The notes: generated by a model from the letters alone, not told the origin. A DNA stretch of 64,000 nt from Microbacterium mangrovi (GCF_000802305.1 NZ_JTDK01000006.1:1-64000); one strand, 5' to 3'. Counted from the first letter of the stretch, positions 1-7,749 are shown. Numbers and translations are program-made.

Positions 1-34
1 GACTCATCAGAGACCTATGTCTCGACTCATCACA
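1..34. repeat. possible terminal repeat of an insertion sequence (edge)
   Basis: Two copies of GACTCATCA (1-9 and 24-32) flank a short palindrome GAGAC-ctat-GTCTC (10-23), directly beyond the 3' end of the tRNA-Arg gene. Read on the minus strand this resembles the repeated ends of IS481-family elements as I remember them. If so, the element lies to the left, outside the window. No transposase sequence is visible here, so the assignment is weak. Confidence 0.25.
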
Positions 35-38
35 AACG

Positions 39-111
39 CCCCCCCGGGAGGATTCGAACCCCCGACCTGGCGGGTAGAAACCGCTCGCTCTGTCCCCTGA
101 GCTACGGAGGG
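39..111 (-). tRNA. tRNA-Arg (anticodon TCT)
   Basis: Read on the minus strand, a 7-bp acceptor stem (CCCTCCG with CGGGGGG), a GCTC/GAGC D stem, an anticodon loop TTTCTAC with anticodon TCT, and a T arm with loop TTCGAAT fold into a 73-nt cloverleaf. The anticodon stem has one A-C mismatch at its outer pair. CCA is not encoded. It decodes AGA, a rare codon in such a GC-rich genome. It lies just downstream of the YczE-like gene on the same strand. Confidence 0.93.
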
Positions 112-124
112 AAGGGCTTCCAGA

Positions 125-748
125 TTACCGTTCGACGACGGCGGTCGGCACCTCGGTGCGCAGCGCCCGAGAAGGGCGGCGGGTATCGAACAGCGGCAGC
201 GTGATGCCGACGAGGGGTCCGATCCCGAACGCGAACGCGAGTGTGCCGATGCCGACCGTGCCGCCCAGCGCCCACCCGACGACGAGGACGGTGATCTCGA
301 CCGTGCCGCGGCAGACCCAGATCGGCCAGCCCAGCCGGGCGTGCATGCCGATCATCAGTCCGTCGCGCGGCCCGGGGCCGAAGTGAGCACCGATGTACAG
401 TCCGCTCGCGACCGCGACGAGGAGGATGCCCGCCACGAGGAAAGCGATCCTGAGCGCGAGCGAGTCGGCCGGAGGCAGGACGGCGATCGTGAGCTGCATC
501 GCGGTGCCGACCAGGAGGATGTTCGCGACCGTGCCGATGCCGGGCTTCTGGCGGAGCGGGATCCACAGCAGCAGGACCAGGAGTCCCACGATGTTGGTGA
601 TCCATCCCACGCCGATGCCCGTGTGCACCGACAGGCCCTGTGCGAAGACGGTCCACGGATCCACGCCGAACCCGGCGCGGATCATCACGCCGTCTCCGGC
701 GCCGTACAGCGCAAGTCCCACGATCAGCTGAACGACTCGTCTCACCAT
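125..748 (-). CDS. YczE/YitT-family integral membrane protein
   Basis: A 207-residue polytopic membrane protein with about six hydrophobic segments (roughly 5-20, 47-63, 72-90, 98-117, 143-160, 165-185). The GPGPRDGLM motif at 124-132 is characteristic of the YczE family, whose substrate is unknown. The ATG at 748 was chosen because the family starts close to the first helix and upstream sequence is promoter-like. It is divergent from a MocR/GntR-aminotransferase regulator across only 62 bp, an arrangement known as the YczR-YczE pair. A minus-strand -10 (TACGAT, 761-766) lies inside the shared palindrome, so the regulator probably controls this gene. The function of the membrane protein remains unknown. 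Confidence 0.85.
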   Translation of the reverse strand: MVRRVVQLIVGLALYGAGDGVMIRAGFGVDPWTVFAQGLSVHTGIGVGWITNIVGLLVLLLWIPLRQKPGIGTVANILLVGTAMQLTIAVLPPADSLALRIAFLVAGILLVAVASGLYIGAHFGPGPRDGLMIGMHARLGWPIWVCRGTVEITVLVVGWALGGTVGIGTLAFAFGIGPLVGITLPLFDTRRPSRALRTEVPTAVVER

Positions 749-756
749 GCCACCCA

Positions 757-804
757 GCCAATCGTAGAATTGGCCTGCTGTACAGATGCCAATCGGGGTA
801 GAGT
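757..804. promoter_or_regulatory. shared operator/promoter of yczE-like gene and mocR
   Basis: The palindrome GCCAAT-N6-ATTGGC (757-774) is followed by a third direct half-site GCCAATCG at 788-795, which is 31 bp (about three helical turns) from the first half-site GCCAATCG at 757-764. A minus -10 (TACGAT, 761-766) sits in the palindrome. A plus -10 (TAGAGT, 799-804) lies 6 bases before the regulator ATG. MocR proteins typically bind such multi-half-site arrays. An extra palindrome CTGTACAG lies at 778-785. Confidence 0.6.
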
Positions 805-810
805 GGCCCC

Positions 811-2238
811 ATGAACTCACAGCTCTCCGCTCGCGCCCTGGCGACGATGCTCGGCATCTGGCGCCTGCGCGAACCTGCCTACGAGGCCCTGGCAGACGCG
901 GTGCGATTGCTGTGCCTCGACGGGCGCATCGTTGCGCGCACCGGCCTGCCGGCCGAGCGGGAACTTGCGGCCGAACTCCGGGTGAGCCGCACGACGGTCG
1001 CCTCGGCCTACCAGAGTCTGCGCGAGAGCGGGCACATCGAGAGTCGTCGCGGTGCGGGGAGCGTGACGCTCCCGGCGACCCAGCGCACCGTCGATTTCGG
1101 ATCGCCCCGCGAGGGCATCGACCTGCAGCGGGCATGTCCGCCGGCCTGGCCCGGCCTGGCGGCGCTCGCGGCCGAGGTGATGCAGAACGCGACGACGTTC
1201 ATCGGTCAGGCCGGCTACGACATGATCGGCAGCGAGAACCTGCGCACCGCGATCGCCGACCGATACACGCAGCGCGGACTGCCGACCACGCCCGACGAGA
1301 TCCTGGTCACCAATGGAGCGCAGGCGGCGATCCATCTCATCGCCGCCGTGATGGTCGGCCGTGCCGACCGGGTCGCGATCGAGACCCCGACATATCCGCA
1401 TGCGGCGGATGCGCTGCGGGCGGCCGGCGCGCGGCTGGTGCCGCTGCCGGTGTCATCGGAGAGCGGGTGGGACCTCGACCAGGCCGAACAGGTCTTCGCA
1501 CGGACCCAGCCCACGTTGGCGTACCTGATGCCGGTGTTCCAGAACCCCACCGGCCGAAGCATGAGCCTCGAGGAGCGCGAGGCTTTCGTGGACGCCGCCG
1601 GCCGCTCGGGCACGGTCCTCGTCGTCGACGAGACGACGGCGGAGTTGTCCACGGACGACCGACCGCTCCCGGGGCCGATGCTGTCGGACGGGATCTGCGA
1701 GATCATCCATCTCGGGTCCCTCGGAAAGACGGTGTGGGGCGGCCTCCGTGTCGGCTGGATCCGAGCGGCCCCCGACATCCTGAGCCGCCTCGTCGCCAAT
1801 CGTCCGGCGTTCGACCTCGGGACGCCCGACCTCGACCAGGCGATCTCCGCGCTGGCGATACGCCGGATGGACGACATCCTGCCGCAGCGCCACGCCCTCC
1901 TGCGAGCCGGGCGCGATGCCCTCGTCGACCGCCTCGCAACGGCGCTGCCGACGTGGCGGGCGACAGTGCCCGACGGCGGGGTTTCGCTCTGGGTCGATCT
2001 CGGAGCACCCGTCAGCAGCGCACTGGTGGTCGCCGCCCACGCGCAGGGCGTTCATCTGACGGCCGGCTCGCGCTTCGGCATCGGCGGTGGGCATGATGCC
2101 CGCTTGCGGATTCCTTTCACGGCGACGCCCGATGAACTGCGAGCAGCTGTCGAGGTGCTCGCGGAGGTCTGGCCGGATGTCTCGAAGCGTGCCGGCCTGG
2201 CCGTCCGTGGCGCGGCGCCCGTCGACGCGGTCGTGTGA
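811..2238 (+). CDS. MocR-family regulator (GntR wHTH fused to PLP aminotransferase fold)
   Basis: A 475-residue regulator. Residues about 20-85 are a GntR-type winged helix (LPAERELAAEL, SRTTVASAYQSL). Residues about 115-460 are a fold-type I aminotransferase domain with NPTG (245-248), the PLP-contacting Asp in VVDE (about 273) and the PLP lysine in SLGK (Lys306). The intact lysine suggests real PLP binding, used in this family to sense PLP or an amino compound. The ATG at 811 follows TAGAGT (799-804) by 6 bases, so the mRNA is probably leaderless. It is divergent from the YczE-like gene and fits the YczR subgroup of MocR proteins; the ligand cannot be told from sequence. Confidence 0.9.
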   Translation: MNSQLSARALATMLGIWRLREPAYEALADAVRLLCLDGRIVARTGLPAERELAAELRVSRTTVASAYQSLRESGHIESRRGAGSVTLPATQRTVDFGSPREGIDLQRACPPAWPGLAALAAEVMQNATTFIGQAGYDMIGSENLRTAIADRYTQRGLPTTPDEILVTNGAQAAIHLIAAVMVGRADRVAIETPTYPHAADALRAAGARLVPLPVSSESGWDLDQAEQVFARTQPTLAYLMPVFQNPTGRSMSLEEREAFVDAAGRSGTVLVVDETTAELSTDDRPLPGPMLSDGICEIIHLGSLGKTVWGGLRVGWIRAAPDILSRLVANRPAFDLGTPDLDQAISALAIRRMDDILPQRHALLRAGRDALVDRLATALPTWRATVPDGGVSLWVDLGAPVSSALVVAAHAQGVHLTAGSRFGIGGGHDARLRIPFTATPDELRAAVEVLAEVWPDVSKRAGLAVRGAAPVDAVV

Positions 2239-2245
2239 TGGCGGC

Positions 2246-2515
2246 TCACCGCGCGTAGCGCAGCGTCTCGATCGCATCGCGCCGGCGGGAGAAGTCGCCC
2301 ACCGCGACGAGGGCGGCCGTCGCCCTGCGGTAGCGCGAGGCGCGGTAGCGCACGCCGCCATCACCCCTCAGCTCATCGAGGTGGCCGATGATGCGGCCGT
2401 TCAGGACGACCCGCCAGCGGGCGTCGCCCAGGGGAACGAGGGTCGGCCCGGTGCTTCGCACCGCCGCCGCCCCCGTGCCCCGGTGTTCTGATCTCTCCAT
2501 GGTCTGCGTGCTCAT
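2246..2515 (-). CDS. small conserved hypothetical protein, 89 aa
   Basis: An 89-residue, arginine-rich, soluble protein lying tail to tail with the mocR gene (7-base gap). A polar N-terminus of about 22 residues precedes a compact domain (TLVPLGDARWRVV, GRIIGHLDEL, ALVAVGDFSRRRDAIETLRY) that looks like a small beta-rich fold ending in a helix. The upstream sequence AGGAGGGGTC just before the ATG is a good ribosome-binding site. I recall similar short genes in Microbacterium, but no function is known to me. Confidence 0.65.
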   Translation of the reverse strand: MSTQTMERSEHRGTGAAAVRSTGPTLVPLGDARWRVVLNGRIIGHLDELRGDGGVRYRASRYRRATAALVAVGDFSRRRDAIETLRYAR

Positions 2516-2632
2516 GACCCCTCCTGTGGGAAGAACATACGTTCGACCTCCGACATCGGTGCCCTGCGGCGCCGGGCGGACCCGCAGGTCGGCAGCAAGA
2601 CGCGCTGGCCTGCGTCACGCCGCGGTCGTCCC

Positions 2633-2669
2633 CTGTCCACAGGCGCCCTGGCCCGACGTGTTCTCCACA
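2633..2669 (+). promoter_or_regulatory. pair of DnaA-box-like 9-mers upstream of ssb
   Basis: CTGTCCACA (2633-2641) and TTCTCCACA (2661-2669) each match the actinobacterial DnaA box TTGTCCACA at 8 of 9 positions. They share orientation and are 28 bp apart. They are in the 282-bp non-coding stretch before ssb. No dense cluster and no AT-rich region is present, so this is not an origin; at most it is a DnaA-responsive control site. Confidence 0.3.
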
Positions 2670-2720
2670 GTTTCGAATCTCGGCAGCGGCGCGATTCCTC
2701 TGACGTTGCAGGCTGAGGGG

Positions 2721-2759
2721 GTCTCCGGTGCCCGATTCGGGCACGCGGGCACCGGAGAC
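2721..2759 (+). promoter_or_regulatory. strong hairpin in the ssb leader, two exclusive folds
   Basis: GTCTCCGGTGCCCG (2721-2734) pairs perfectly over 14 bp with 2746-2759, with an 11-nt loop. A competing small hairpin TGCCCGA-T-TCGGGCA spans 2729-2743 and uses part of the same 5' arm, so both cannot form together. There is no U run after it. It ends about 25 nt before the ssb ribosome-binding site (2785-2794). It could be a leader control element or a terminator for read-through from the left. Confidence 0.5.
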
Positions 2760-2797
2760 GGCGGGGAGGGCCCCCGTCACGGATGAGAGGAAAGACA

Positions 2798-3301
2798 ATG
2801 ACCGACTCGATCACGATCACGGGCAACATCACCGAACCGGAGCTGAGGACCATGCCGAACGGCGACGCAGTCCTGAGCTTCAGAATCGGGGCGCCCCATC
2901 GCGTCTTCGACAGGGCTCAGCAGAAGTGGGTCGAAAAGTCCACGAGCTGGTACTCCGTGTCGGCGTTCCGGGGGCTGGCCCAGCACGCGTTCGCTTCTCT
3001 GCACCGCGGCGACCGCGTCGTCGTCCACGGACGGCTGAGGCTCAAGGAATGGGAGAATGCCTCCGGCGTGCACGGGTTCGCCGCCGAGATCGATGCCGAC
3101 AGCCTCGGCCACGATCTGCTCTTCGGGACGACGACGTTCGCCAAGGACGAGAGCCGAAGTGCTGGCGCCGTCGCCGAATCGTGGGCGCCGGCCGAAGCGA
3201 CGCCGGACACGGGGGAGTCTTCCCGGGCTGCGACCGATGGGCGCGATCGGGAGCTCGCATTGGCCGGTGCGCAGTCCGGCGGAGCGGACCAGCCGTTCTG
3301 A
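2798..3301 (+). CDS. ssb: single-stranded DNA-binding protein
   Basis: A 167-residue SSB with an N-terminal OB fold (about 1-105) that starts MTDSITITGN and contains the conserved aromatic stretch around TSWYSVSAFRGLA. A flexible Ala/Ser/Glu-rich tail of about 60 residues ends in DQPF, a slightly altered form of the acidic tip (DDIPF type) used for partner binding. The ATG at 2798 is preceded by GAGAGGAAAG at good spacing; an in-frame ATG at 2783 is less likely. It stands alone, not between rpsF and rpsR, so it is probably a second SSB paralogue of the SsbB kind, used in repair or recombination rather than the main replication SSB. Confidence 0.88.
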   Translation: MTDSITITGNITEPELRTMPNGDAVLSFRIGAPHRVFDRAQQKWVEKSTSWYSVSAFRGLAQHAFASLHRGDRVVVHGRLRLKEWENASGVHGFAAEIDADSLGHDLLFGTTTFAKDESRSAGAVAESWAPAEATPDTGESSRAATDGRDRELALAGAQSGGADQPF

Positions 3302-3349
3302 CGCGAGCGGGGCGCCGCGCGTTCGGCGGCCGGAAAAGTCCGGACTCCC

Positions 3350-3355
3350 TAAACT
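3350..3355 (+). promoter_or_regulatory. -10 element (TAAACT), leaderless start
   Basis: TAAACT lies 6 bases upstream of the GTG start at 3362, the spacing expected if transcription begins at the first base of the start codon. No ribosome-binding site lies between. Confidence 0.55.
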
Positions 3356-3361
3356 CGACGT

Positions 3362-3874
3362 GTGTCCAGCACCACGGGTCGACGCGCGGCAGCCGGGGGC
3401 GGCGGCGTCCTCGTGGCCGCACTGCTGCTGAGCGGTTGCGGCATCCCGGCCCCGGCCGCGCACAGCGGTTCGGCGTCGTCATCGCTCACGCCCGCGCTCA
3501 CGCCCGGGTCCGCGGGGACGGAGGCACCGCGCGGTGCCGTCGCCCTGCTCGCCGACGGGTCGGCGCGTCAGAACCTTCCCTTGTTCCGCGCGGTGACCGA
3601 ACGCGTGTGGGCGTCTTCGCACCGGGCGGAAGGACGCGCCTACGTCGATGCGCTCGTGAAGGCCGGATTCGCGAAGTCCGCGATGCAGGTCACGAACGAT
3701 CGATCGACGGTCGGCAACCCGGCGGAGAGCATCCAGTTCTCGGTGCGTTGGAAGGACGGCCAGTGCCTGGTGGGCCAGGTCGGCCCGGCCACGGGCGATC
3801 CCGTCACCGTCGTCGTGGCCGGTCTGCCGGGCGGGAAATGCCTGATCGGCGATACGCGCCCGATCACCTGGTGA
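3362..3874 (+). CDS. secreted lipoprotein, DUF6993-like
   Basis: A 170-residue lipoprotein. The signal peptide has an arginine-containing n-region, a short hydrophobic core (VLVAALLL) and a lipobox LLSGC with the lipidated Cys near residue 26. A Ser/Pro/Thr-rich linker (27-50) leads to a C-terminal domain containing SIQFSVRWKDGQCLVGQ and a second Cys near the end, probably paired in a disulfide. I associate the C-terminal pattern with the uncharacterised DUF6993 family of Microbacteriaceae. The start is GTG at 3362, leaderless judged by TAAACT 6 bases upstream. It lies just before ettA but with its own promoter. No biochemical role is known. Confidence 0.75.
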   Translation: MSSTTGRRAAAGGGGVLVAALLLSGCGIPAPAAHSGSASSSLTPALTPGSAGTEAPRGAVALLADGSARQNLPLFRAVTERVWASSHRAEGRAYVDALVKAGFAKSAMQVTNDRSTVGNPAESIQFSVRWKDGQCLVGQVGPATGDPVTVVVAGLPGGKCLIGDTRPITW

Positions 3875-3882
3875 TCCCCGCA

Positions 3883-3888
3883 TAGACT
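3883..3888 (+). promoter_or_regulatory. -10 element of ettA (TAGACT)
   Basis: TAGACT ends 9 bases before the ettA ATG at 3898. The leader would be absent or at most about three bases long, with no Shine-Dalgarno sequence. Confidence 0.5.
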
Positions 3889-3897
3889 GGTTCGGCT

Positions 3898-5577
3898 ATG
3901 GCTGAATATATCTACCAGATGGTCCGCGCCCGCAAGGCTGTCGGTGAGAAGCTCATCCTCGACGACGTCACGATGGCGTTCCTGCCCGGTGCCAAGATCG
4001 GCATGGTCGGTCCGAACGGTGCCGGAAAGTCCACGATCCTCAAGATCATGGCCGGTCTCGACACCCCGTCCAACGGCGAGGCGAAGCTGACGCCCGGCTT
4101 CTCCGTCGGCATCCTCATGCAGGAGCCCGAACTCGACGAGTCCAAGACCGTCCTGGAGAACATCCAGGACGGCATCGCCATCAAGGCGAAGCTCGACCGC
4201 TTCAACGAGATCTCCGCACTCATGGCCGATCCGGACGCCGACTTCGACGCGCTCCTGGCCGAGATGGGCGGACTCCAGGAAGAGATCGACGCCGCCGACG
4301 GCTGGGACCTCGACTCCCAGCTCGAACAGGCCATGGACGCCCTGCGCACGCCTCCTGCCGACGCCGCGATCGCCCCGCTCTCGGGCGGAGAGAAGCGACG
4401 CGTGGCGCTCGCACGCCTCCTCCTGCAGAAGCCGGATCTGCTGCTGCTGGACGAGCCGACCAACCACCTGGATGCCGAGAGCGTCCTGTGGCTGGAGCAG
4501 CACCTCCAGGCCTACAAGGGTGCCGTGATCGCGATCACCCACGACCGGTACTTCCTCGACCATGTCGCCGAATGGATCGCCGAGGTCGACCGCGGCCGGC
4601 TGATCGGGTACGAGGGCAACTACTCGACCTACCTCGAGAAGAAGGCCGAGCGCCTCGACATCCAGGGCAAGAAGGACGCCAAGCTGGCCAAGCGCCTGAA
4701 GGACGAGCTCGAGTGGGTCCGTTCGAGCGCGAAGGGCCGCCAGACCAAGTCGAAGGCGCGCCTCGCCCGCTACGAGGAGATGGCCGCCGAGGCCGAGCGC
4801 ACGCGCAAGCTCGACTTCGAGGAGATCCAGATCCCGGCCGGCCCGCGACTGGGCAACGTCGTGATCGAGGCGAAGAAGCTGCAGAAGGGCTTCGACGGTC
4901 GTTCCCTGATCGACGGGCTGAGCTTCAGCCTCCCGCCGAACGGGATCGTCGGCGTCATCGGCCCGAACGGCGTCGGAAAGACGACGCTGTTCAAGACGAT
5001 CGTCGGCCTCGAGCCGCTCGACGGCGGCGACCTGAAGATCGGCGAGACGGTCAAGATCAGCTACGTCGACCAGTCGCGCGCCAACATCGATCCCGAGAAG
5101 ACGCTGTGGGAGGTCGTCTCGGACGGACTCGACTTCATCACCGTCGGCAAGACGGAGATCCCCTCGCGCGCGTACGTCTCCAAGTTCGGCTTCAAGGGAC
5201 CCGACCAGCAGAAAAAGGCCGGCGTCCTCTCCGGTGGTGAGCGCAACCGGCTGAACCTCGCCCTCACCCTCAAGGAGGGCGGCAACCTGCTGCTCCTCGA
5301 CGAGCCGACCAACGACCTCGACGTGGAGACCCTGCAGTCGCTGGAGAACGCGCTGCTCGAATTCCCCGGCTGTGCGGTGGTCATCACCCACGACCGGTGG
5401 TTCCTGGACCGGATCGCGACGCACATCCTCGCCTACGAGGGCACCGACGAGAACCCCGACCAGTGGTACTGGTTCGAGGGCAACTTCGAGGCGTACGAGA
5501 ACAACAAGGTCGAGCGTCTCGGCGTGGAAGCGGCGCGCCCGCACCGCACCACGTACCGGAAGCTGACGCGTGACTGA
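3898..5577 (+). CDS. ettA: energy-dependent translational throttle protein EttA (ABC-F ATPase)
   Basis: A 559-residue soluble ABC-F ATPase with two tandem ABC domains and no membrane segment. Domain 1 has Walker A GPNGAGKS (38-45), signature LSGGE (161-165) and Walker B with DEPTNHLD (185-192). The inserted P-site tRNA interaction motif and charged linker (about 240-300, rich in Lys/Arg/Glu) precede domain 2, which has Walker A GPNGVGKT, LSGGER and DEPTNDLD. The N-terminal MAEYIYQM and full length match EttA, which binds the ribosomal E site and gates the first peptide bond according to ATP/ADP ratio. The 3' end overlaps the next gene by 8 bases, so the two are co-transcribed. Confidence 0.96.
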   Translation: MAEYIYQMVRARKAVGEKLILDDVTMAFLPGAKIGMVGPNGAGKSTILKIMAGLDTPSNGEAKLTPGFSVGILMQEPELDESKTVLENIQDGIAIKAKLDRFNEISALMADPDADFDALLAEMGGLQEEIDAADGWDLDSQLEQAMDALRTPPADAAIAPLSGGEKRRVALARLLLQKPDLLLLDEPTNHLDAESVLWLEQHLQAYKGAVIAITHDRYFLDHVAEWIAEVDRGRLIGYEGNYSTYLEKKAERLDIQGKKDAKLAKRLKDELEWVRSSAKGRQTKSKARLARYEEMAAEAERTRKLDFEEIQIPAGPRLGNVVIEAKKLQKGFDGRSLIDGLSFSLPPNGIVGVIGPNGVGKTTLFKTIVGLEPLDGGDLKIGETVKISYVDQSRANIDPEKTLWEVVSDGLDFITVGKTEIPSRAYVSKFGFKGPDQQKKAGVLSGGERNRLNLALTLKEGGNLLLLDEPTNDLDVETLQSLENALLEFPGCAVVITHDRWFLDRIATHILAYEGTDENPDQWYWFEGNFEAYENNKVERLGVEAARPHRTTYRKLTRD

Positions 5578-6094
5578 CACGTCGGCGGCCGTCGGCGTCG
5601 CACATGGCGGAGAACGCCTCCACGTCCCGATCCCGCTGCGGTGGGGAGACCTCGACGCGTTCAACCACGTCAACAACACGGCGATGCTGAAGCTGCTCGA
5701 GGAGGCCCGCGTGCGGGTCTTCTGGCGCCCCGCGCCCGGTGAGGACGCGCCGCCCACCGCCGTGCTGGAGTCGGGTCTGCACGCGGGCGTGCTCACGCTC
5801 ATCGCCCGTCAGGAGATCGAGTACTACGCGCCGGTGCCGTACGGCCGGCATCCCCTGGACGTGCAGCTGTGGTTCAGCCGCCTGGGCGGATCGAGCATCG
5901 AGGTCTGCTACGACGTCTGCTCACCGCGTGCGTCGGCGACCGACGTGGACCCGCAGACGGTCTACGCGCGAGCCGTGACGACGGTCGTCAAGGTGGATGC
6001 CGAGACCGGGCGTCCGCTGCGGCTGAGCGACGAAGAACGTGCGGCCTGGTCGCCGTACCTCGGCGCGTCGCCGTCCTTCACCTACCGCCGTTGA
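5570..6094 (+). CDS. 4HBT-type acyl-CoA thioesterase
   Basis: A 174-residue single hotdog-fold protein. The motif RWGDLDAFNHVNN (about residues 24-36), with the Asp and His-Asn of 4-hydroxybenzoyl-CoA thioesterase-like enzymes, is followed by the long helix and by QEIEYYAPV. It probably hydrolyses an acyl-CoA in the cytoplasm; the acyl chain cannot be predicted. The GTG start lies inside the last codons of ettA (overlap 5570-5577), so it is translationally coupled. It converges on a second, unrelated thioesterase gene (TesB) 28 bases away. Confidence 0.85.
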   Translation: MTDTSAAVGVAHGGERLHVPIPLRWGDLDAFNHVNNTAMLKLLEEARVRVFWRPAPGEDAPPTAVLESGLHAGVLTLIARQEIEYYAPVPYGRHPLDVQLWFSRLGGSSIEVCYDVCSPRASATDVDPQTVYARAVTTVVKVDAETGRPLRLSDEERAAWSPYLGASPSFTYRR

Positions 6095-6122
6095 CCATGG
6101 CGTGCGCGCCGGAGCGGCGGGG

Positions 6123-7010
6123 TCATTCCGCCGGCTCGGGCGCGCGCACCATGATCTCCTGCGCGACGCTGGCGAGGAGTTCGCCGCTGCGCTGGTAGAT
6201 GCGTCCGTTGGCGAGACCGCGGCCGCCGCGGGCGCTGGGGGACTGCTGCACGTACAGCATCCACTCGTCGACGCGGCCCGGGCGGTGCCACCACATCGCG
6301 TGGTCGAGGCTGGCCACCTTCAGCCCGCGCGTCGCCCACGGCACCCCGTGCGCGCGCAGGATGGGCTCCTGGATGGTGAGATCGCTGAGGTAGGCGAGCG
6401 CGGCCTGGTGGATCGCCGGGGCATCCGGAAGCGCCCGTCGCGTGCGCATCCACACGGCCTGGTGCGGCTGCGGCTCGCCGTCGACGGTGACGTAGATCGG
6501 CGACGGCACGTGGCGAAGATCGACCGGACGGTCGGTGAACAGCCGCTTGGACATCGGGTGCAGCCCCGCGAGATGGTCTTCGACGTCGGGAAGGGTCTCC
6601 GGGTCCGGGATGCCCGTCGGCATCGGCTTCTGGTGCTCGAGTCCTTCGTCGGCCACCTGGAACGAGGCGATCATCGAGAAGATCGGAACGCCGGCCTGGA
6701 ACGCCTGCGTGCGCCGCGTGGAGAATGAGCGACCGTCGTGGATCCGATCGACCGCGAACGTGATCCCGCGGTCTGCGTCTCCGGGACGGAGGAAGTATCC
6801 GTGCATGGAATGCGGTGTGCGGTCGTCCTCGACGGTCCGCGACGCCGCCACGATCGACTGCGCCAGGACCTGACCGCCGTAGACGCGCCCGAGCGGCATC
6901 GGCTGGGACACCCCGGTGAAGATGTCCTCTGTGGTGCGCGCCTCCGACTCGGCGAGGTCGAGCACCTGCAGCAGCGATTCGATCGGGTCGATGAACGGTT
7001 CGTCGGTCAC
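6123..7010 (-). CDS. tesB: acyl-CoA thioesterase II (TesB family)
   Basis: A 295-residue double-hotdog thioesterase, close to the usual 285-290. Recognisable family blocks are GRVYGGQVLAQS, the active-site region around HSMHGYFLRPGD, and SLDHAMWWHR near the C-terminus. It hydrolyses medium- and long-chain acyl-CoA. The GTG at 7010 was chosen because GGAGG lies 7 bases upstream; an in-frame ATG further up has no such site. It is divergent from the conserved gene at 7111, with 100 bp for promoters. Confidence 0.92.
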   Translation of the reverse strand: MTDEPFIDPIESLLQVLDLAESEARTTEDIFTGVSQPMPLGRVYGGQVLAQSIVAASRTVEDDRTPHSMHGYFLRPGDADRGITFAVDRIHDGRSFSTRRTQAFQAGVPIFSMIASFQVADEGLEHQKPMPTGIPDPETLPDVEDHLAGLHPMSKRLFTDRPVDLRHVPSPIYVTVDGEPQPHQAVWMRTRRALPDAPAIHQAALAYLSDLTIQEPILRAHGVPWATRGLKVASLDHAMWWHRPGRVDEWMLYVQQSPSARGGRGLANGRIYQRSGELLASVAQEIMVRAPEPAE

Positions 7011-7097
7011 GGCGCAGCCTCCGGGTGTCTGCGGCATCCGGCGCCGCTCCTCGAGTCTAAAGCGGTCACGAAGGGCGGCCCGCACACGCGCGGCCTG

Positions 7098-7103
7098 TAG
7101 GTT
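7098..7103 (+). promoter_or_regulatory. -10 element (TAGGTT)
   Basis: TAGGTT is 7 bases before the ATG at 7111. The GGGGAGG between them touches the start codon and is too close to act as a normal ribosome-binding site, which favours a leaderless transcript. Confidence 0.5.
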
Positions 7104-7110
7104 GGGGAGG

Positions 7111-7749
7111 ATGTCCGCCCGCCTTGCCTTCGCCGATTCCGATGCCGCCGCCGACCTGCTCACCTTCGCGGGGCGCGCCGCGCGTCTCGACGACGGCCTC
7201 GTGCACCTGCGGGCCGCCGGGGGAGTGCTGGCGATGAGCTGCGCCGCGCTGACGTCGTCCGGACTCATGGACACCACCCCGACGGTGCTCGGGATGCGGA
7301 TGCTCCCGATCGACCCGGAACTCGAATGCGATCTGGTGGTGCAGGCATCCGCGCTGGTCGCCGACGGTCCCGACGGTGTCGCGCTTCCGGCCAGCGCCAC
7401 CCGGACCGCCTGGGCGGGCATCGCCCCGCCGCGCAGCGGCTGGGAGATGTCCGGCGAACTGCCGGCATCCGTTCTCGCGGCCCGCGCTCAGCACGGGATG
7501 GCGTCGGTCGCGCACGCCGTGCCCGATGCGGCGGGAGAGGACGTGGTGCGTGCCGTCCGCGGCCGCATCTGGGGCGCTCCCGACGAAGACCTGCAGGGGC
7601 TTCCCGCGGGTGTCGCCTTCGCCGCCTTCGCGCTGGGTTTCATCCACGGCGACGAGGTCGCCGCCGTGCGTCGTGCCGGGGTGTGGACCCGCGTCTCCCT
7701 CCAGCGCGGGCACGTGCTGGTGCGGCAGCGCCCCTCCGCACGGAGCTGA
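7111..7749 (+). CDS. conserved actinobacterial hypothetical protein, 212 aa
   Basis: A 212-residue soluble protein rich in Ala and Val, without signal peptide or clear catalytic motif. The core contains SGLMDTTPTVLGMRM, the segment PRSGWEMSGELPA, and a C-terminal half with GIHAxx-like helices (AAFALGFIHGDEVAAV, RAGVWTRVSLQRGHVLVRQ). I recognise it as a protein conserved across Microbacteriaceae and other actinobacteria but know no function. The ATG at 7111 is preferred over in-frame upstream codons because a -10 sits 7 bases before it and the upstream part overlaps the tesB promoter. corA follows 54 bases later on the same strand. Confidence 0.7.
   Translation: MSARLAFADSDAAADLLTFAGRAARLDDGLVHLRAAGGVLAMSCAALTSSGLMDTTPTVLGMRMLPIDPELECDLVVQASALVADGPDGVALPASATRTAWAGIAPPRSGWEMSGELPASVLAARAQHGMASVAHAVPDAAGEDVVRAVRGRIWGAPDEDLQGLPAGVAFAAFALGFIHGDEVAAVRRAGVWTRVSLQRGHVLVRQRPSARS

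Noticed and set aside
2633..2669. Replication origin at the DnaA-box-like pair
   Set aside because: Only two near-matches, no AT-rich unwinding element, no dnaA/dnaN/rpmH neighbours.
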